From contig CAMMSL010000022.1 of NCBI GenBank assembly GCA_946499505.1, positions 1-35,954 of the forward strand: a stretch of DNA of 35,954 nt, written 5' to 3'. This document shows, piece after piece, positions 7,603-17,450 of the stretch. Origin of the DNA: an uncultured Lachnoclostridium sp. (GTDB lineage Bacteria > Bacillota > Clostridia > Lachnospirales > Lachnospiraceae). Numbering within the stretch: the first letter of the stretch is position 1; each line of letters starts with the position of its first letter. The translations under genes were made by a program, and so were the position numbers. The notes beneath the pieces are model-generated. The model was given only the letters and a program-made list of their open reading frames with translations, made no database searches and was not told where the DNA came from.

Positions 7603-8237
7603 CGGCAGGAAAGACAGACAGGAAAACGGGAATTAAGATCTGCGGCTTAAGCCGTATGGAGGATATCGGCTATGTCAATGAGGCGCGGCCGGATTACTGC
7701 GGTTTCGTCATCGGAGTGCCGGCGAGCAGGAGAAATGTCACGGTCACGCAGCTTGCAAGGCTGAGACAGCGGTTATCGGAGCAGATCTGTCCGGTGGGAG
7801 TCTTTGTAAATGCTGTGCCGGAGTTGATTGCAGAGCTTTTAAATGACGGCGTCATCGATGCGGCGCAGCTTCATGGAAGCGAGGATGAGACCTATATCGC
7901 ACGGCTGCGGGATATGACCGATAAACCGCTGATCAAGGCGTTTTCAATACAAAATCTTTCTGATCTTGAGGAGGCGGAGAAGAGCAGTGCGGATCTGGTG
8001 CTTCTGGATCACGGAAAAGGCGGCACCGGGGCAGCCTTTGACTGGGAACTTCTCCGGTACTGGAAGAAAAGGCCGTACATTCTGGCAGGCGGCCTTGACG
8101 CCGGAAATATCCCGGAAGCGGTCAGAAAGTATCATCCCTATGCAGTGGATCTGAGCAGTTCGGTGGAGAGTTCGGGAAAGAAAGACAGGGAAAAAATATT
8201 GGCAGCAGTGGCTGCGGTAAGGAGTATTACGATATGA
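7599..8237 (+). CDS. trpF: Phosphoribosylanthranilate isomerase
   Basis: A 212-residue TIM-barrel isomerase acting between TrpD and TrpC. The general-base cysteine is Cys15 in [11 protein letters not shown]. The catalytic aspartate sits in [16 protein letters not shown], and the phosphate site is [10 protein letters not shown] with [10 protein letters not shown]. The strand carrying DHGKGGTG is a shortened form of the usual D-S/K-x-x-GGTG stretch. Start and stop codons overlap trpC and trpB by 4 bases each, so the three are tightly coupled. Confidence 0.95.
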   Translation: MTAGKTDRKTGIKICGLSRMEDIGYVNEARPDYCGFVIGVPASRRNVTVTQLARLRQRLSEQICPVGVFVNAVPELIAELLNDGVIDAAQLHGSEDETYIARLRDMTDKPLIKAFSIQNLSDLEEAEKSSADLVLLDHGKGGTGAAFDWELLRYWKKRPYILAGGLDAGNIPEAVRKYHPYAVDLSSSVESSGKKDREKILAAVAAVRSITI

Positions 8238-9418
8238 AGAAAGGAAGATACGGCATTCACGGCGGACAGTATATACCTGAGACGCTGATGAACGCGGTGA
8301 ATGAATTAGAGGAAGCATATAACTATTATAAAAATGATAAACAGTTCAATGAGGAACTGACACAGCTTCTCAATGAATATGCGGGAAGGCCGTCCCGGTT
8401 ATATTATGCAGGGCGGATGACCGAGGATCTGGGCGGAGCGAAGATCTATCTGAAGCGTGAGGATCTGAACCACACGGGGGCGCATAAGATCAACAACGTG
8501 CTCGGGCAGGTACTCCTTGCGAAGAAGATGGGGAAGACAAGAGTCATTGCGGAAACAGGAGCAGGACAGCACGGCGTTGCAACGGCTACTGCGGCAGCTC
8601 TTATGGGCATGGAATGTGAAGTGTTCATGGGCGAGGAGGATACGAAGAGACAGGCGCTCAATGTCTACCGGATGCGCCTTCTCGGGGCGAGGGTCCACGC
8701 GGTTACGACCGGAACAGCCACGCTGAAAGACGCTGTGTCCGAGACAATGAGAGAGTGGACGAGGAGAATCGAGGATACCCACTATGTACTGGGATCCTGT
8801 ATGGGGCCTCATCCGTTTCCTGAGATTGTGAGGGACTTTCAGGCGGTCATCTCAAAAGAAATCAAAGAGCAGCTGATGGAGAAAGAGGGAAAACTCCCGG
8901 ATGCGGTTCTCGCCTGTGTGGGCGGCGGTTCCAATGCCATCGGGGCGTTCTATCATTTTATTGAAGACGAGAGCGTGCGGCTGATCGGCTGTGAGGCGGC
9001 AGGAAGAGGCGTCAACACGGCGGAGACGGCTGCCACCATCGCCACCGGAAAGCTTGGTATCTTCCACGGCATGAAGTCTTATTTCTGTCAGGATGAGTTC
9101 GGGCAGATCGCTCCGGTGTATTCTATTTCCGCAGGGCTGGACTATCCGGGCATCGGACCGGAGCACGCGGCTCTGTACGACAGAGGCAGGGCGGAATATG
9201 TGGCTGTGACAGACGACGAGGCAGTGGATGCATTTGAATATCTGGCGCGGACAGAGGGAATCATTCCCGCTATCGAGAGCGCCCACGCGGTGGCTTATGC
9301 AAGAAAACTGGCGCCGCAGATGGGAAAGGATCAGATCATGGTGATCAATATTTCGGGAAGGGGCGACAAAGACTGTGCCGCCATCGCAAGATACAGAGGG
9401 GAGGATATTTATGAGTAG
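8234..9418 (+). CDS. trpB: Tryptophan synthase beta chain
   Basis: A 394-residue PLP enzyme that joins indole with serine. The PLP lysine is Lys85 in HTGAHKINN, the phosphate loop is [10 protein letters not shown], and [10 protein letters not shown] provides further active-site residues. It is of the TrpB1 type that pairs with TrpA, since the family motif [11 protein letters not shown] and the adjacent trpA are present. Its start overlaps trpF by 4 bases and its stop overlaps trpA by 8 bases. Confidence 0.97.
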   Translation: MKKGRYGIHGGQYIPETLMNAVNELEEAYNYYKNDKQFNEELTQLLNEYAGRPSRLYYAGRMTEDLGGAKIYLKREDLNHTGAHKINNVLGQVLLAKKMGKTRVIAETGAGQHGVATATAAALMGMECEVFMGEEDTKRQALNVYRMRLLGARVHAVTTGTATLKDAVSETMREWTRRIEDTHYVLGSCMGPHPFPEIVRDFQAVISKEIKEQLMEKEGKLPDAVLACVGGGSNAIGAFYHFIEDESVRLIGCEAAGRGVNTAETAATIATGKLGIFHGMKSYFCQDEFGQIAPVYSISAGLDYPGIGPEHAALYDRGRAEYVAVTDDEAVDAFEYLARTEGIIPAIESAHAVAYARKLAPQMGKDQIMVINISGRGDKDCAAIARYRGEDIYE

Positions 9419-10181
9419 GATACAGGAAGCATTTCAGGGAAAGAAAGCATTTATCCCGTTTATCACGTGCGGGGATCCGGATCTTGAGACAACGGAGCAG
9501 CTTGTCTATGCAATGGAGAAAGAAGGGGCGGCCATCATAGAGCTGGGAATCCCGTTCTCGGATCCCACGGCGGAAGGGCCGGTGATACAGGCGGCAAACC
9601 TGAGGGCATTAAGCGGCGGCGTAACTACGGATAAAGTATTTGAGACAGTAGAAAAGATCCGGAAGAATTCCCGGATTCCCCTCGTGTTTATGACTTATGC
9701 CAATGTAGTATTTTCATACGGAACCGAGCGCTTTGTAAAGAGAATGAAAGAGACGGGGATGGACGGACTGATCCTTCCGGATGTGCCTTTTGAAGAAAAA
9801 GAGGAGTTTGACTCTGTCTGCAGGGAGTACGGCATTGAACTGATCTCCCTGATCGCGCCGACTTCTCATGAACGTATCCGCATGATCGCAGAGAAAGCAT
9901 CCGGATTTGTGTACTGTGTTTCCTCGCTGGGAGTTACGGGAACAAGAAGTGAGATCACAACAGATATCGGTGAGATGGTGAGACTTGTAAAAGAGGCGAA
10001 AGATATTCCGTGCGCGGTGGGCTTCGGAATATCGACGCCGGAGCAGGCGGCAGAAATGTGCCGGCATGCTGACGGCGTCATTGTAGGAAGCGCGATCGTG
10101 AAGCTGTGCGGCGCTCACGAAAGAGACTGCGTGCCTTATGTGGCTGAATATGTGAGATCCATGGCAGAGGCAGCCAAATAA
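9411..10181 (+). CDS. trpA: Tryptophan synthase alpha chain
   Basis: A 256-residue TIM barrel that cleaves indole-glycerol phosphate and channels indole to TrpB. Catalytic residues are Glu44 in [11 protein letters not shown] and Asp51 in the same motif. SSLGVTGTR and AVGFGIST form the phosphate site. I start at the ATG at 9411 ([12 protein letters not shown]) because a GGGGAGGAT ribosome site lies just upstream inside trpB; the longer frame from 9375 adds 12 unrelated residues. It is the last gene of the operon and ends 9 bases from the convergent YhgE/Pip gene. Confidence 0.96.
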   Translation: MSRIQEAFQGKKAFIPFITCGDPDLETTEQLVYAMEKEGAAIIELGIPFSDPTAEGPVIQAANLRALSGGVTTDKVFETVEKIRKNSRIPLVFMTYANVVFSYGTERFVKRMKETGMDGLILPDVPFEEKEEFDSVCREYGIELISLIAPTSHERIRMIAEKASGFVYCVSSLGVTGTRSEITTDIGEMVRLVKEAKDIPCAVGFGISTPEQAAEMCRHADGVIVGSAIVKLCGAHERDCVPYVAEYVRSMAEAAK

Positions 10182-10190
10182 ATCATTTTC

Positions 10191-13100
10191 TTATGCCAGT
10201 CCTTTTTCTTCCAGCCAGTCGATGAAAAGCGGCTGGCTGTTTTTGCGCCGGTGAGACATACGGTGAAACTGCAGGATCGTAAGTCCGGTAAATACAACGG
10301 TCAGCAGGGAGAGCAGGATTACGGAATTCCGTATGCTTCCTCCGCCGCTGATCGTACTTCTAAATGCGTCCACAGTATAAGTAAACGGCAGATAAGCATG
10401 GATGTCAGCGACAAATGCCGGTGAGATCTCAACCGGATAAGTGCCGGCGGAACCGGAGAGCTGCACGACCATAAAGATCAGCATGAGAAAACTTCCGACT
10501 TTTCCGAGCGTAATATTAAAAAAGTACATGATAGATGTAAATGCTACGGCAGTAAGACAGGCAAACAGTATTGTCTCAGCCATTTTTGCCGGAGTGAACC
10601 CATCGATCACATGAAGCAGCCAGATCAGCATAAGTCCCTGCAGGACTGCCACCGGATAGAGAACGGACGCTTTGCCGGCCCACCAGGCAAGTCCGGATTT
10701 CAGTTTCCCGTTATATTTTGTCAACGGATACATAAGGCAGAAAGCCAGACATCCCACCCACAGTCCTACAGACATCATGTACGGCGCCATGGCATGCCCG
10801 TTATTTTCTACTGTTGTAATCTGTGTCTCATCTGCATTTACCGGAGAGGCAAACATATGGATTGTATCTTCGTCTGCGGTCGTGCCGGCGGCCTCATCCG
10901 CTCCTTCGGACAGACTGACTGCAAGAACATCAGCGCCGTCTTGCAGCTGTGCCATCCCTTCATCCAGTTCCATAGAACCGTCATAAAGGCGGGAAGCGCC
11001 GTCACAGAGCTGACCGGCTCCGTCTGCGAGAAGCGCCGCGCCGTTATTCAGGCTGTCATTGTTTTTGACCAGCGAGGCAGTTCCTTCTGCCAGTGCGTCG
11101 GTTCCATCGGAAAGCTGTCCGGCTCCCGAACAGAGAGCGCCTGCGCCGTCAGCCAGTTTTTCAGTACCGTCTGTCAGTGCAGGACTGTTATCTGCAAGTG
11201 CGGATACGCCGCCGGTATAAGTGCGGATACCGTTTCCCAGCGCCTGAATGCCCTCGGAGACTGTAAGCCCTCCGGAGCGGACGCTGCTGATCCCGCCGGT
11301 CACATCGGTTCCGGCTGCGCGGAGGCTGTCTGCCCCGCTCAGAAGAGCGTCATTGTTGGAAAGGAGAGTATCGAACCCTGTGTTAAGTTTTTTGATCCCT
11401 TCGGCTGCCGCCGGGAAATTTTCAGTCTGTGTCTTAAGATCGGTCAATGCGTCTGAGACGGCCGCTGTGCCGGCAGACAGCTGGCGGGCCTCATCACACA
11501 ATACACCGGCGCTTTCGGTCAGATCCTGAAAGGTATCCGCAGAGATATCCGGGATGGAGCCGGCATTCTCTTCCAGTCCTGCTGCAGTATCGTTAAGCCG
11601 GCCGGCAGCAGTACCCAGCGCTTCGTCCAGAGAACTGAGCCCGGAGGCAGCGGTATCGGATATCTGTTGTGCCCTGACAGTATAATCATCTGTTTCAATA
11701 CTGGAAACCTCCTGAATACTTCCTGCGGAAGAGCCAAGAGAATCGATTATCTGTCGAAGTGAAGCGAGAGTGTCCTCCGAAACCGAATCATTTTCAGCCA
11801 GTTCCCCATAGACTGCTTCCAGAGAAGAGGCGGACGACGTCAAGGTATCCTTTGCGCTCCGAAGCTGTCCGTTGGCAGTACGGATCCTGTCATTTCCGTC
11901 AGCCACGCAGGATGTCACAAGAGAGATGCTGCTGTCTGCAGCGGCTGAAACAGAGTCCTTTGCAGCACTGATCTGCGAAGCTGTATCTGAGAGAGTACCG
12001 GATGCAGACCGCAGGGCATCGGCAGACTCTTCCAGCATCGGAGAAGCGCTGCTGATAACGGATGCATGTTCCGAAAGCTGCTGCATCCTGCTGTACAGGC
12101 CGTTAAGATCATTGCTTAAGCCCTCGGTGCTGTTCCTGAGAGAGGAATCCCCTTCAGAGACAGTCGCGTTAAGCCGGGAGATCGCGGAAGCTGCCTGATC
12201 CAGATTTTCCAGCGGTTCCAGCTGCCCTGCACCCTGTGCGAGCTGTTCTGTCCCCTGTACATAAAGAACTGCGCTCCGGGTGAATGTATTGACTGCGCTG
12301 ACGTACCGGTCCGTGCCGGTCTGCAGGGTATCCAGCCCCCAGGCGAGGCTTTGGGCTCCTGTTTCAAGATCCTGCGCCCCTGTCAGCAGCTGCGGGGAAT
12401 TTGAATTTAGCGCATCTACTCCGCTGGTATAGGTCTTTACACCATTATTTAATGTATAGACACCGTCGGTCAGCGCGGGCAGAGAGGCGGTAAGAGCGTC
12501 GGTCCCTTTTTTTAACTGTGACGCACCCGTATCGACCCGGCTGACTCCGTCTGTATATTCCTTCAGCCCTTCCGTCAGAGTTTCGGCTCCATCGGAAAAT
12601 ACCAGCGTGCTGTCTGCAAGCTTTCTCAGGTTCTTCGTAATTGTCACACTGCCGCCGGAGGCTTCGTCAATTCCGTCTGATAATTGCATCGAGCCGTCCG
12701 CAGCTTTTGAAAGTCCGCTGCCGGCCTGTGCGATCCGGTCAAAGACGATGGCGGTGTAAGTCTCTGTAACCTGAGAAGCGACCTCGTCGCGGATGCGGAG
12801 CAGGGCAGTCTCGCTCATTTTGGAGGCAATATAATTGGTGCCCGGGTTCGTTGCGTATTTCAGCTCCATTTTCCGGGGCGCGTCGTCCAGAAGAGTTGCC
12901 GCGCTGCGGGAAAAATCTTCCGGAATCGTGATCACCATATACCACGTCCCGTTTTCCAGACCTTCTTCGGCTTTTTCGCTGTCCATAAAATGAAAGTCGA
13001 GAGAGTCATTATCTTTCAGTGCTTCTGTAAGGTCATCTCCTATACACAGAGTATTTCCTTCGTATTCCACCGGCCGGTCTTCATTTACAACCGCAACCGG

Positions 13101-13241
13101 GAGCTTGTCGAGATTTCCGTACGGGTCCCACATAGATTTCAGAAACAGACCTGCATAAATAAAAGGAATCGCAATAATTGCGATCAGGACAACAAGGAGA
13201 ATTTTATTTTTCAGCAGGCTTTTCCACTCGTTTTTGATCAT
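10191..13241 (-). CDS. YhgE/Pip family membrane protein
   Basis: A 1016-residue membrane protein. The N-terminus IKNEWKSLLKNK is followed by a membrane segment at about 15-34 and an external domain with LPVAVVNEDRPVEYEG, typical of YhgE/Pip. The long middle (about 190-800) is built of repeated helical units of the form A-x-x-L-x-x-G-A-x-x-L-x-D-G. The last 200 residues contain about five membrane segments related to ABC-2 permeases. Family members include the Lactococcus phage infection protein Pip and Bacillus YhgE; YhgE-like proteins are linked to cargo export or surface assembly, but the role here is unknown. It is longer than either (about 900 and 775 residues). It lies downstream of a TetR gene and is probably controlled by it. 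Confidence 0.9.
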   Translation of the reverse strand: MIKNEWKSLLKNKILLVVLIAIIAIPFIYAGLFLKSMWDPYGNLDKLPVAVVNEDRPVEYEGNTLCIGDDLTEALKDNDSLDFHFMDSEKAEEGLENGTWYMVITIPEDFSRSAATLLDDAPRKMELKYATNPGTNYIASKMSETALLRIRDEVASQVTETYTAIVFDRIAQAGSGLSKAADGSMQLSDGIDEASGGSVTITKNLRKLADSTLVFSDGAETLTEGLKEYTDGVSRVDTGASQLKKGTDALTASLPALTDGVYTLNNGVKTYTSGVDALNSNSPQLLTGAQDLETGAQSLAWGLDTLQTGTDRYVSAVNTFTRSAVLYVQGTEQLAQGAGQLEPLENLDQAASAISRLNATVSEGDSSLRNSTEGLSNDLNGLYSRMQQLSEHASVISSASPMLEESADALRSASGTLSDTASQISAAKDSVSAAADSSISLVTSCVADGNDRIRTANGQLRSAKDTLTSSASSLEAVYGELAENDSVSEDTLASLRQIIDSLGSSAGSIQEVSSIETDDYTVRAQQISDTAASGLSSLDEALGTAAGRLNDTAAGLEENAGSIPDISADTFQDLTESAGVLCDEARQLSAGTAAVSDALTDLKTQTENFPAAAEGIKKLNTGFDTLLSNNDALLSGADSLRAAGTDVTGGISSVRSGGLTVSEGIQALGNGIRTYTGGVSALADNSPALTDGTEKLADGAGALCSGAGQLSDGTDALAEGTASLVKNNDSLNNGAALLADGAGQLCDGASRLYDGSMELDEGMAQLQDGADVLAVSLSEGADEAAGTTADEDTIHMFASPVNADETQITTVENNGHAMAPYMMSVGLWVGCLAFCLMYPLTKYNGKLKSGLAWWAGKASVLYPVAVLQGLMLIWLLHVIDGFTPAKMAETILFACLTAVAFTSIMYFFNITLGKVGSFLMLIFMVVQLSGSAGTYPVEISPAFVADIHAYLPFTYTVDAFRSTISGGGSIRNSVILLSLLTVVFTGLTILQFHRMSHRRKNSQPLFIDWLEEKGLA
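10212..10244 (+). terminator. Possible trp operon terminator inside the convergent gene
   Basis: CAGCCAG (10212-10218) pairs with CTGGCTG (10233-10239) around a 14-base loop and is followed by five T residues at 10240-10244. It lies 31 bases past the trpA stop but within the last codons of the opposing gene, the only place available given the 9-base gap. The stem is short, so this is a fair candidate rather than certain. Confidence 0.5.
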
Positions 13242-13295
13242 ATAATTCCTTCTTTCTGGTTATTTTACTTACAGAAAGATAGCATGACCGGCGGC

Positions 13296-13366
13296 GGTTT
13301 CATACAGACATTTGAGGCTCTGTGCCTGAAAACCAGACAAAGAGCCTCAAATGTCTGTATGAAACC
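13296..13366. repeat. 26-bp perfect inverted repeat with nested alternative hairpin
   Basis: The left arm 13296-13321 and right arm 13341-13366 are exact reverse complements (26 of 26) around a 19-base loop. No T-run follows on either side. The end of the right arm also takes part in a second hairpin, AAACCTG (13362-13368) with CAGGTTT (13373-13379), so the two folds exclude each other. It lies in the 152 bases between the TetR gene and the YhgE/Pip gene, which are on the same strand. Confidence 0.85.
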
Positions 13367-13393
13367 TGCTGACAGGTTTACTGTACAGATAAA

Positions 13394-13951
13394 CTATTCC
13401 GTCTCAAATCTGCGGATCATTTCCTCCACAGTTCCTTTTTTCAGTTGATAGATACGTTCAAATGTGGAGCGGATCTCTTCTGTAAGGCCGGACTGAAGCC
13501 ATGCGGATGCAATCCCGAAACTTAATGCTTTGAGGTACTGGACTATGATGCGCCTGTCCTCCGGGCGTATCTGACGCCCGTTCAGCACGGAATCTACATA
13601 AAGGGTTACGACCCGTTCGCATACCTGCCATAGATACTGCTCAAACAGCTCCCTGTTTACAGAGTTGTAGATGTGCAGAAACATGGTTTTCTTCTCTAGT
13701 ACATAATTGATGACGGTTTCAAAAAAGTCCTCGATCGTATCGGCGGACGGGTATTTCTGTATGATGTATTCAGCTTCCTCCGTCACCATATCTTCGATCA
13801 GAGAAGGAATATCATGGAAATAATAGTAGAATGTATTCCGGTTGACTCCGCAGTCAGCTACAATGTCTTTCACTTTGATCTGGGACAGCGGGCGTTCGCT
13901 TAAAAGCTTTATAAATGAAGCTTTGATCGCATTGTATGTAAAGTTCGGCAT
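13394..13951 (-). CDS. TetR family transcriptional regulator
   Basis: A 185-residue regulator. The helix-turn-helix spans about residues 20-48 (LSQIKVKDIVADCG, then VNRNTFYYYFHD), a clear TetR/AcrR signature. The C-terminal part (LVKK-type helices, YLKALSFGIASAWLQSG, IRSTFERIYQLKKG) resembles the TetR_C ligand-free type seen in DhaS-like regulators. The ATG follows an AAAAAGGAG ribosome site. It most likely represses itself and the YhgE/Pip gene downstream. The ligand cannot be read from sequence. Confidence 0.92.
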   Translation of the reverse strand: MPNFTYNAIKASFIKLLSERPLSQIKVKDIVADCGVNRNTFYYYFHDIPSLIEDMVTEEAEYIIQKYPSADTIEDFFETVINYVLEKKTMFLHIYNSVNRELFEQYLWQVCERVVTLYVDSVLNGRQIRPEDRRIIVQYLKALSFGIASAWLQSGLTEEIRSTFERIYQLKKGTVEEMIRRFETE

Positions 13952-14155
13952 AGTTATTCTCCTTTTTGAAGTGTAATAGTTATATTATTTTTACCTTATC
14001 ATACTTTTCGGTTGTATGGTATTCTTTCATATCTTTTTTAGAAATGACGGGATGATTAAGAATATGTCTATTTTTCTGGTATGCCCGACCGGAATATGAT
14101 AATATAAAATAGGAATCCGATGTAACAGTACTGGTGACAGAAAAGGGGCAGATTT

Positions 14156-14926
14156 ATGAGTTACAAAAATGAGTGGTTTTTACTAGAAGCGGATGATGAT
14201 ATAGATGAAATTGAACACCGTGAGCCGACGGAAGAATTCCTGTTCTACCGAGCGGTGGCAGCAGGAGATGTTGATAAGGTCAAACAAAACTGTGAGCAGG
14301 GACGGTTTGTGGAGGGGGAGGGGGTCGGTGTCCTCTCAAGGAATCCGGTGGTCAATCTGAAATATCATTTTGTGATCACAACAGCGATGATCACACGGCT
14401 TTGCAGGCAGAATGGCATGGAGTTGGAGCAGGCGTTCCGGCTGAGTGATTTTTATATTCAGAAACTCGATGATATTCATACTGGAGAAGAAGTCCACAGG
14501 CTGCACGATGAGATGGTCATGGATTATGCGGAGAAAATGCGTAAGTATTCCCGAAGTGATACAAATTCAAAGCACATCAATGCGTGCAAGGAATATATAT
14601 ATTCGCATATCAAAGAGCGGATTACGATCGAGGATCTGGCAGATGAACTGGGGGTTTCTTCAGGGTATCTGTCCCGTCTGTTTAAGAAAGAAACAGGGGT
14701 ATCTGTAAGTGCTTATATACGCAGCCAGAAGATAGATATGGCAAAAAATTTACTCAGGTTCAGCGATTATTCTATGATAGAAATAGCAAACAGGCTTTCT
14801 TTTTCCTCCCAAAGCCATTTTATACAGCAGTTCCGTGAAGTGGTCGGTATGACTCCGAAAAAATATCGTGACGAGTATTATATGGTTCAGTGGGATATTG
14901 AATCTGAGGGACTGCATATGGACTGA
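14156..14926 (+). CDS. AraC family transcriptional regulator
   Basis: A 256-residue regulator with an AraC-type C-terminal domain at about 145-250. The first helix-turn-helix is ITIEDLADELGVSSGYLSRLFKKETG, and the second is YSMIEIANRLSFSSQSHFIQQFREVVGMTPKKYR. The N-terminal 140 residues (EFLFYRAVAAGDVDKVKQN, NLKYHFVITTAMITRLC, LSDFYIQKLDDI) are helical and are not the cupin domain of AraC itself; they may take the place of a sensor domain. A GAAAAGGGGC ribosome site precedes the ATG. The gene is convergent with the GH94 pair and is the only regulator next to the glucan locus, so it is the best candidate to control it. Confidence 0.9.
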   Translation: MSYKNEWFLLEADDDIDEIEHREPTEEFLFYRAVAAGDVDKVKQNCEQGRFVEGEGVGVLSRNPVVNLKYHFVITTAMITRLCRQNGMELEQAFRLSDFYIQKLDDIHTGEEVHRLHDEMVMDYAEKMRKYSRSDTNSKHINACKEYIYSHIKERITIEDLADELGVSSGYLSRLFKKETGVSVSAYIRSQKIDMAKNLLRFSDYSMIEIANRLSFSSQSHFIQQFREVVGMTPKKYRDEYYMVQWDIESEGLHMD

Positions 14927-14964
14927 CGACACTGAAAGAGTTAGAGATAAATATGTCTTTTGGG

Positions 14965-15012
14965 AAAAATATCGGGATACAGTTGTTATTTGCACTGTAT
15001 CCCGATATTTTT
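14965..15012. terminator. Bidirectional terminator between AraC gene and GH94 gene
   Basis: An 18-bp perfect stem (14965-14982 with 14995-15012) has a core of TATCGGGATACAG and A/T tracts at both ends, so it can end transcription from both sides. The right arm ends within the stop codon of the GH94 gene. Confidence 0.85.
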
Positions 15013-17422
15013 ACATTGTCAGGAGAACTTCGTTATTTTCCGCAAGTAATTCTTCAGGTATATAATTATCAGTCAGTTCTTTCCCATTCAGAATCATGCT
15101 TTTGCATCCGGATTCATTATGATCAGGATTTTCGATGCGAATATGCAGATGTTTACCACGAAAGTCTTTATCAATTTCAAATGAACTCCAAGTCTCAGGA
15201 ATTGCCGGTTCTATGCGAAGACCGTTAAGATCCGGACGAAGCCCCAGAATCCCTTCCACACATCCGACCATTACTGTGGAAGCGGTTCCTGTCAGCCAGT
15301 GCACATGGGAGCGGCCGAAATGACTGCTTGCCGGTCCTTCTGTAAACTGCCCGTAGCAGTAGGGCTCAAGATGGCGGATCTCTGCCCGGTCATTCTGAGC
15401 GGCAGGCGCATTTTCTGTAAAATATTCGAATGCACGGTTTCCATGTCCTCTGAGAGCCTCTGCAAGGATCAGCCAGCCCTGAGACTGGGAGAAAATTCCG
15501 GCGTTTTCTTTTGTGCCCTGATTGTAGATCACGGCAAGTGCACCGTCAAATGCGTGCGCATGGTAAGGCGGATCCATCAGGATGGCGCCGTATGCGGTGT
15601 TAAGTCTTTGATACACATTTTCCAAAGCGGCATCTGCCTGCTCTTCGGATGCAAGACCGCTGATGACGGCCCAGCTCTGTGGATTCAGCCACATATTTGC
15701 CTCCGGATCCGTTGCTGCGCCGATGCGCTCGCCCATCTCGGTATAGCCGCGGATGAAACGGTCGTTATCCCAGCACAGCTTCTGGATCTTCTGCCCGATT
15801 TCTTCCTGTTTTTCCTCGAGATAGCGGATGTATTCGCTGTCCTGTTTATAGACGGCAAATTTTTTTAATATAGTCATTGCATAATAGAACTGCAGTGCGA
15901 CAAAGGAGGATTCTCCTTCTGCTCCGAGGCGGAGGCAGTCATTCCAATCCGCATATAATCCGGCAGGCATACCGTGGGGGCCCAGATGGTCAAATGAAAA
16001 CTGTACGGCACGTTTCAGATGGTCATAAACGCTTCCCTCGCCTTTGTTGGCAAATGGGATGACTTCATCGAGAAATGCGGTATTTCCGGTTTCCGCAATG
16101 TATTTGTAAACTGTCGGGAACAGCCAGAGGGCGTCATCCGCGCGGTAGGCGGGATGGCCTGTCTCCCGGACATAGGAGGCGTCATCCGGTGTATCTTCGT
16201 GCCCCGGATTGTGGGTGAATTTTACAAGCGGAAGACCGCCGCCGTTATCTACCTGTGCCGAGAGCATGAAGCGGATCTTCTCATATGCCATTTCAGGGGC
16301 GAGATGGATGATTCCCTGAATATCCTGTACGGTATCCCGGTAGCCGTAGCCGTTTCGGAGTCCGCAGTAAATGAAGGATGCCGCTCTTGACCAGACAAAT
16401 GTGATGAAGCAGTTATAGGCATTCCATGTGTTGATCATAGTATTGAAGGCAGGATCCGGAGTACTGATCTTCAGATGATCCAGCTTTGCATACCAGTCTG
16501 CTTTCAGCGTATTGATTTCCTGTCTGACTTGTCCGGCCGGATCGGTGTAGGAGCTTATAATGGCTTCCGCTTCCGTAGAGGGCTTCATACCGAGAAGGAA
16601 GAGCACGGTTCTGGATTCGCCGGGAGCCAGAGCGACGGTACAGGAGAGAGCACCGCAGGAATTCTCATTGTAGCTGGTTACATTTCCCAGGTCAGCAGAG
16701 ATTACACCCTGCGGATTACCGTATCCGTGGTATTTCCCGAGAAAAGCCTCCTTATCTCCGCAGTATGAGGAGACTTCTGCTCCTGCAAGACCGAAAAAGC
16801 GTTCAATAACTCTTTTATCGTCAACCTCTTCATCTACTTTAAGGGTATCGAGGTTGCCGTGAATCTGCTGGATGATCCGGTTTTTCTCAAATAATGTGCG
16901 GGTAATGAACAGGGAATACTGGAGATTTACCTGATCCTGTTCGTAATTGCTGTGGTTTGTGAACTCTGCGTATCCTGTAAGGGTAAGCTCGCGCGCGCGG
17001 TCCGATTCGTTGGTCACGGAAAGCGCCCATACTTCATAGGATTTCCCAAGCGGAACATAGTAGTCCGCTTCAGAGTGTATGCCGCTGTAGTCTGCGAGCA
17101 TTCTTGTATAACCCATACCGTGGCAGCATCTGCTCTGATATTCTTCGGTATCCTTTCCCACCGGCTGCCATGAGGCGGACCAGTAATCACCGGATGCATT
17201 GTCCCGGATATAAATATAGCGCCCCGGCTGGTCAAACTGGTTGAAGATATACCGGAGAATACGTCCGTTTGCACCTGATCTGGCAAAACTGTATCCGCCT
17301 GCATTGTTTGAGATGATCGCTCCGTACTCCGGTGATCCCAGATAATTTACCCAGGGGGAGGGAGTGTCCGGACGGTCAATCACATATTCCCGTTCTTTAT
17401 CGTCAAAATATCCATATTTCAT
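15011..17422 (-). CDS. GH94 family glycoside phosphorylase (803 aa)
   Basis: An inverting disaccharide phosphorylase that would split a beta-linked disaccharide with phosphate into a sugar 1-phosphate and a free sugar, in the cytoplasm (no signal peptide). Seen: the N-terminal MKYGYFDDKEREYVI, PWVNYLG and NAGGYSF motifs of GH94, then GYGYRDTVQDIQGI, and ADWNDCL with the catalytic acid at Asp492. By memory the N-terminus and the C-terminal ENPDH-x-x-x-G stretch look closer to chitobiose phosphorylases than to cellobiose ones, but the glucan context argues for a beta-glucoside. Length fits both (about 800). It is the second gene of a minus-strand pair, 28 bases after the larger GH94 gene. Family certain, substrate open. 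Confidence 0.9.
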   Translation of the reverse strand: MKYGYFDDKEREYVIDRPDTPSPWVNYLGSPEYGAIISNNAGGYSFARSGANGRILRYIFNQFDQPGRYIYIRDNASGDYWSASWQPVGKDTEEYQSRCCHGMGYTRMLADYSGIHSEADYYVPLGKSYEVWALSVTNESDRARELTLTGYAEFTNHSNYEQDQVNLQYSLFITRTLFEKNRIIQQIHGNLDTLKVDEEVDDKRVIERFFGLAGAEVSSYCGDKEAFLGKYHGYGNPQGVISADLGNVTSYNENSCGALSCTVALAPGESRTVLFLLGMKPSTEAEAIISSYTDPAGQVRQEINTLKADWYAKLDHLKISTPDPAFNTMINTWNAYNCFITFVWSRAASFIYCGLRNGYGYRDTVQDIQGIIHLAPEMAYEKIRFMLSAQVDNGGGLPLVKFTHNPGHEDTPDDASYVRETGHPAYRADDALWLFPTVYKYIAETGNTAFLDEVIPFANKGEGSVYDHLKRAVQFSFDHLGPHGMPAGLYADWNDCLRLGAEGESSFVALQFYYAMTILKKFAVYKQDSEYIRYLEEKQEEIGQKIQKLCWDNDRFIRGYTEMGERIGAATDPEANMWLNPQSWAVISGLASEEQADAALENVYQRLNTAYGAILMDPPYHAHAFDGALAVIYNQGTKENAGIFSQSQGWLILAEALRGHGNRAFEYFTENAPAAQNDRAEIRHLEPYCYGQFTEGPASSHFGRSHVHWLTGTASTVMVGCVEGILGLRPDLNGLRIEPAIPETWSSFEIDKDFRGKHLHIRIENPDHNESGCKSMILNGKELTDNYIPEELLAENNEVLLTM

Positions 17423-17450
17423 AAGTTTATTCCTGTCCTTTCAGTTGGTT

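Noticed and set aside
10611-11456. A 281-residue frame on the plus strand inside the YhgE/Pip gene.
   Set aside because: It is the complement of a repetitive helical gene, with no ribosome site or domain; the repeated units of the real gene generate the long open frame.
10597-13000. Short similar units in the YhgE/Pip coding sequence as a DNA repeat or CRISPR array.
   Set aside because: Units share the amino-acid pattern rather than exact DNA repeats, with no spacers; they encode a helical repeat protein.
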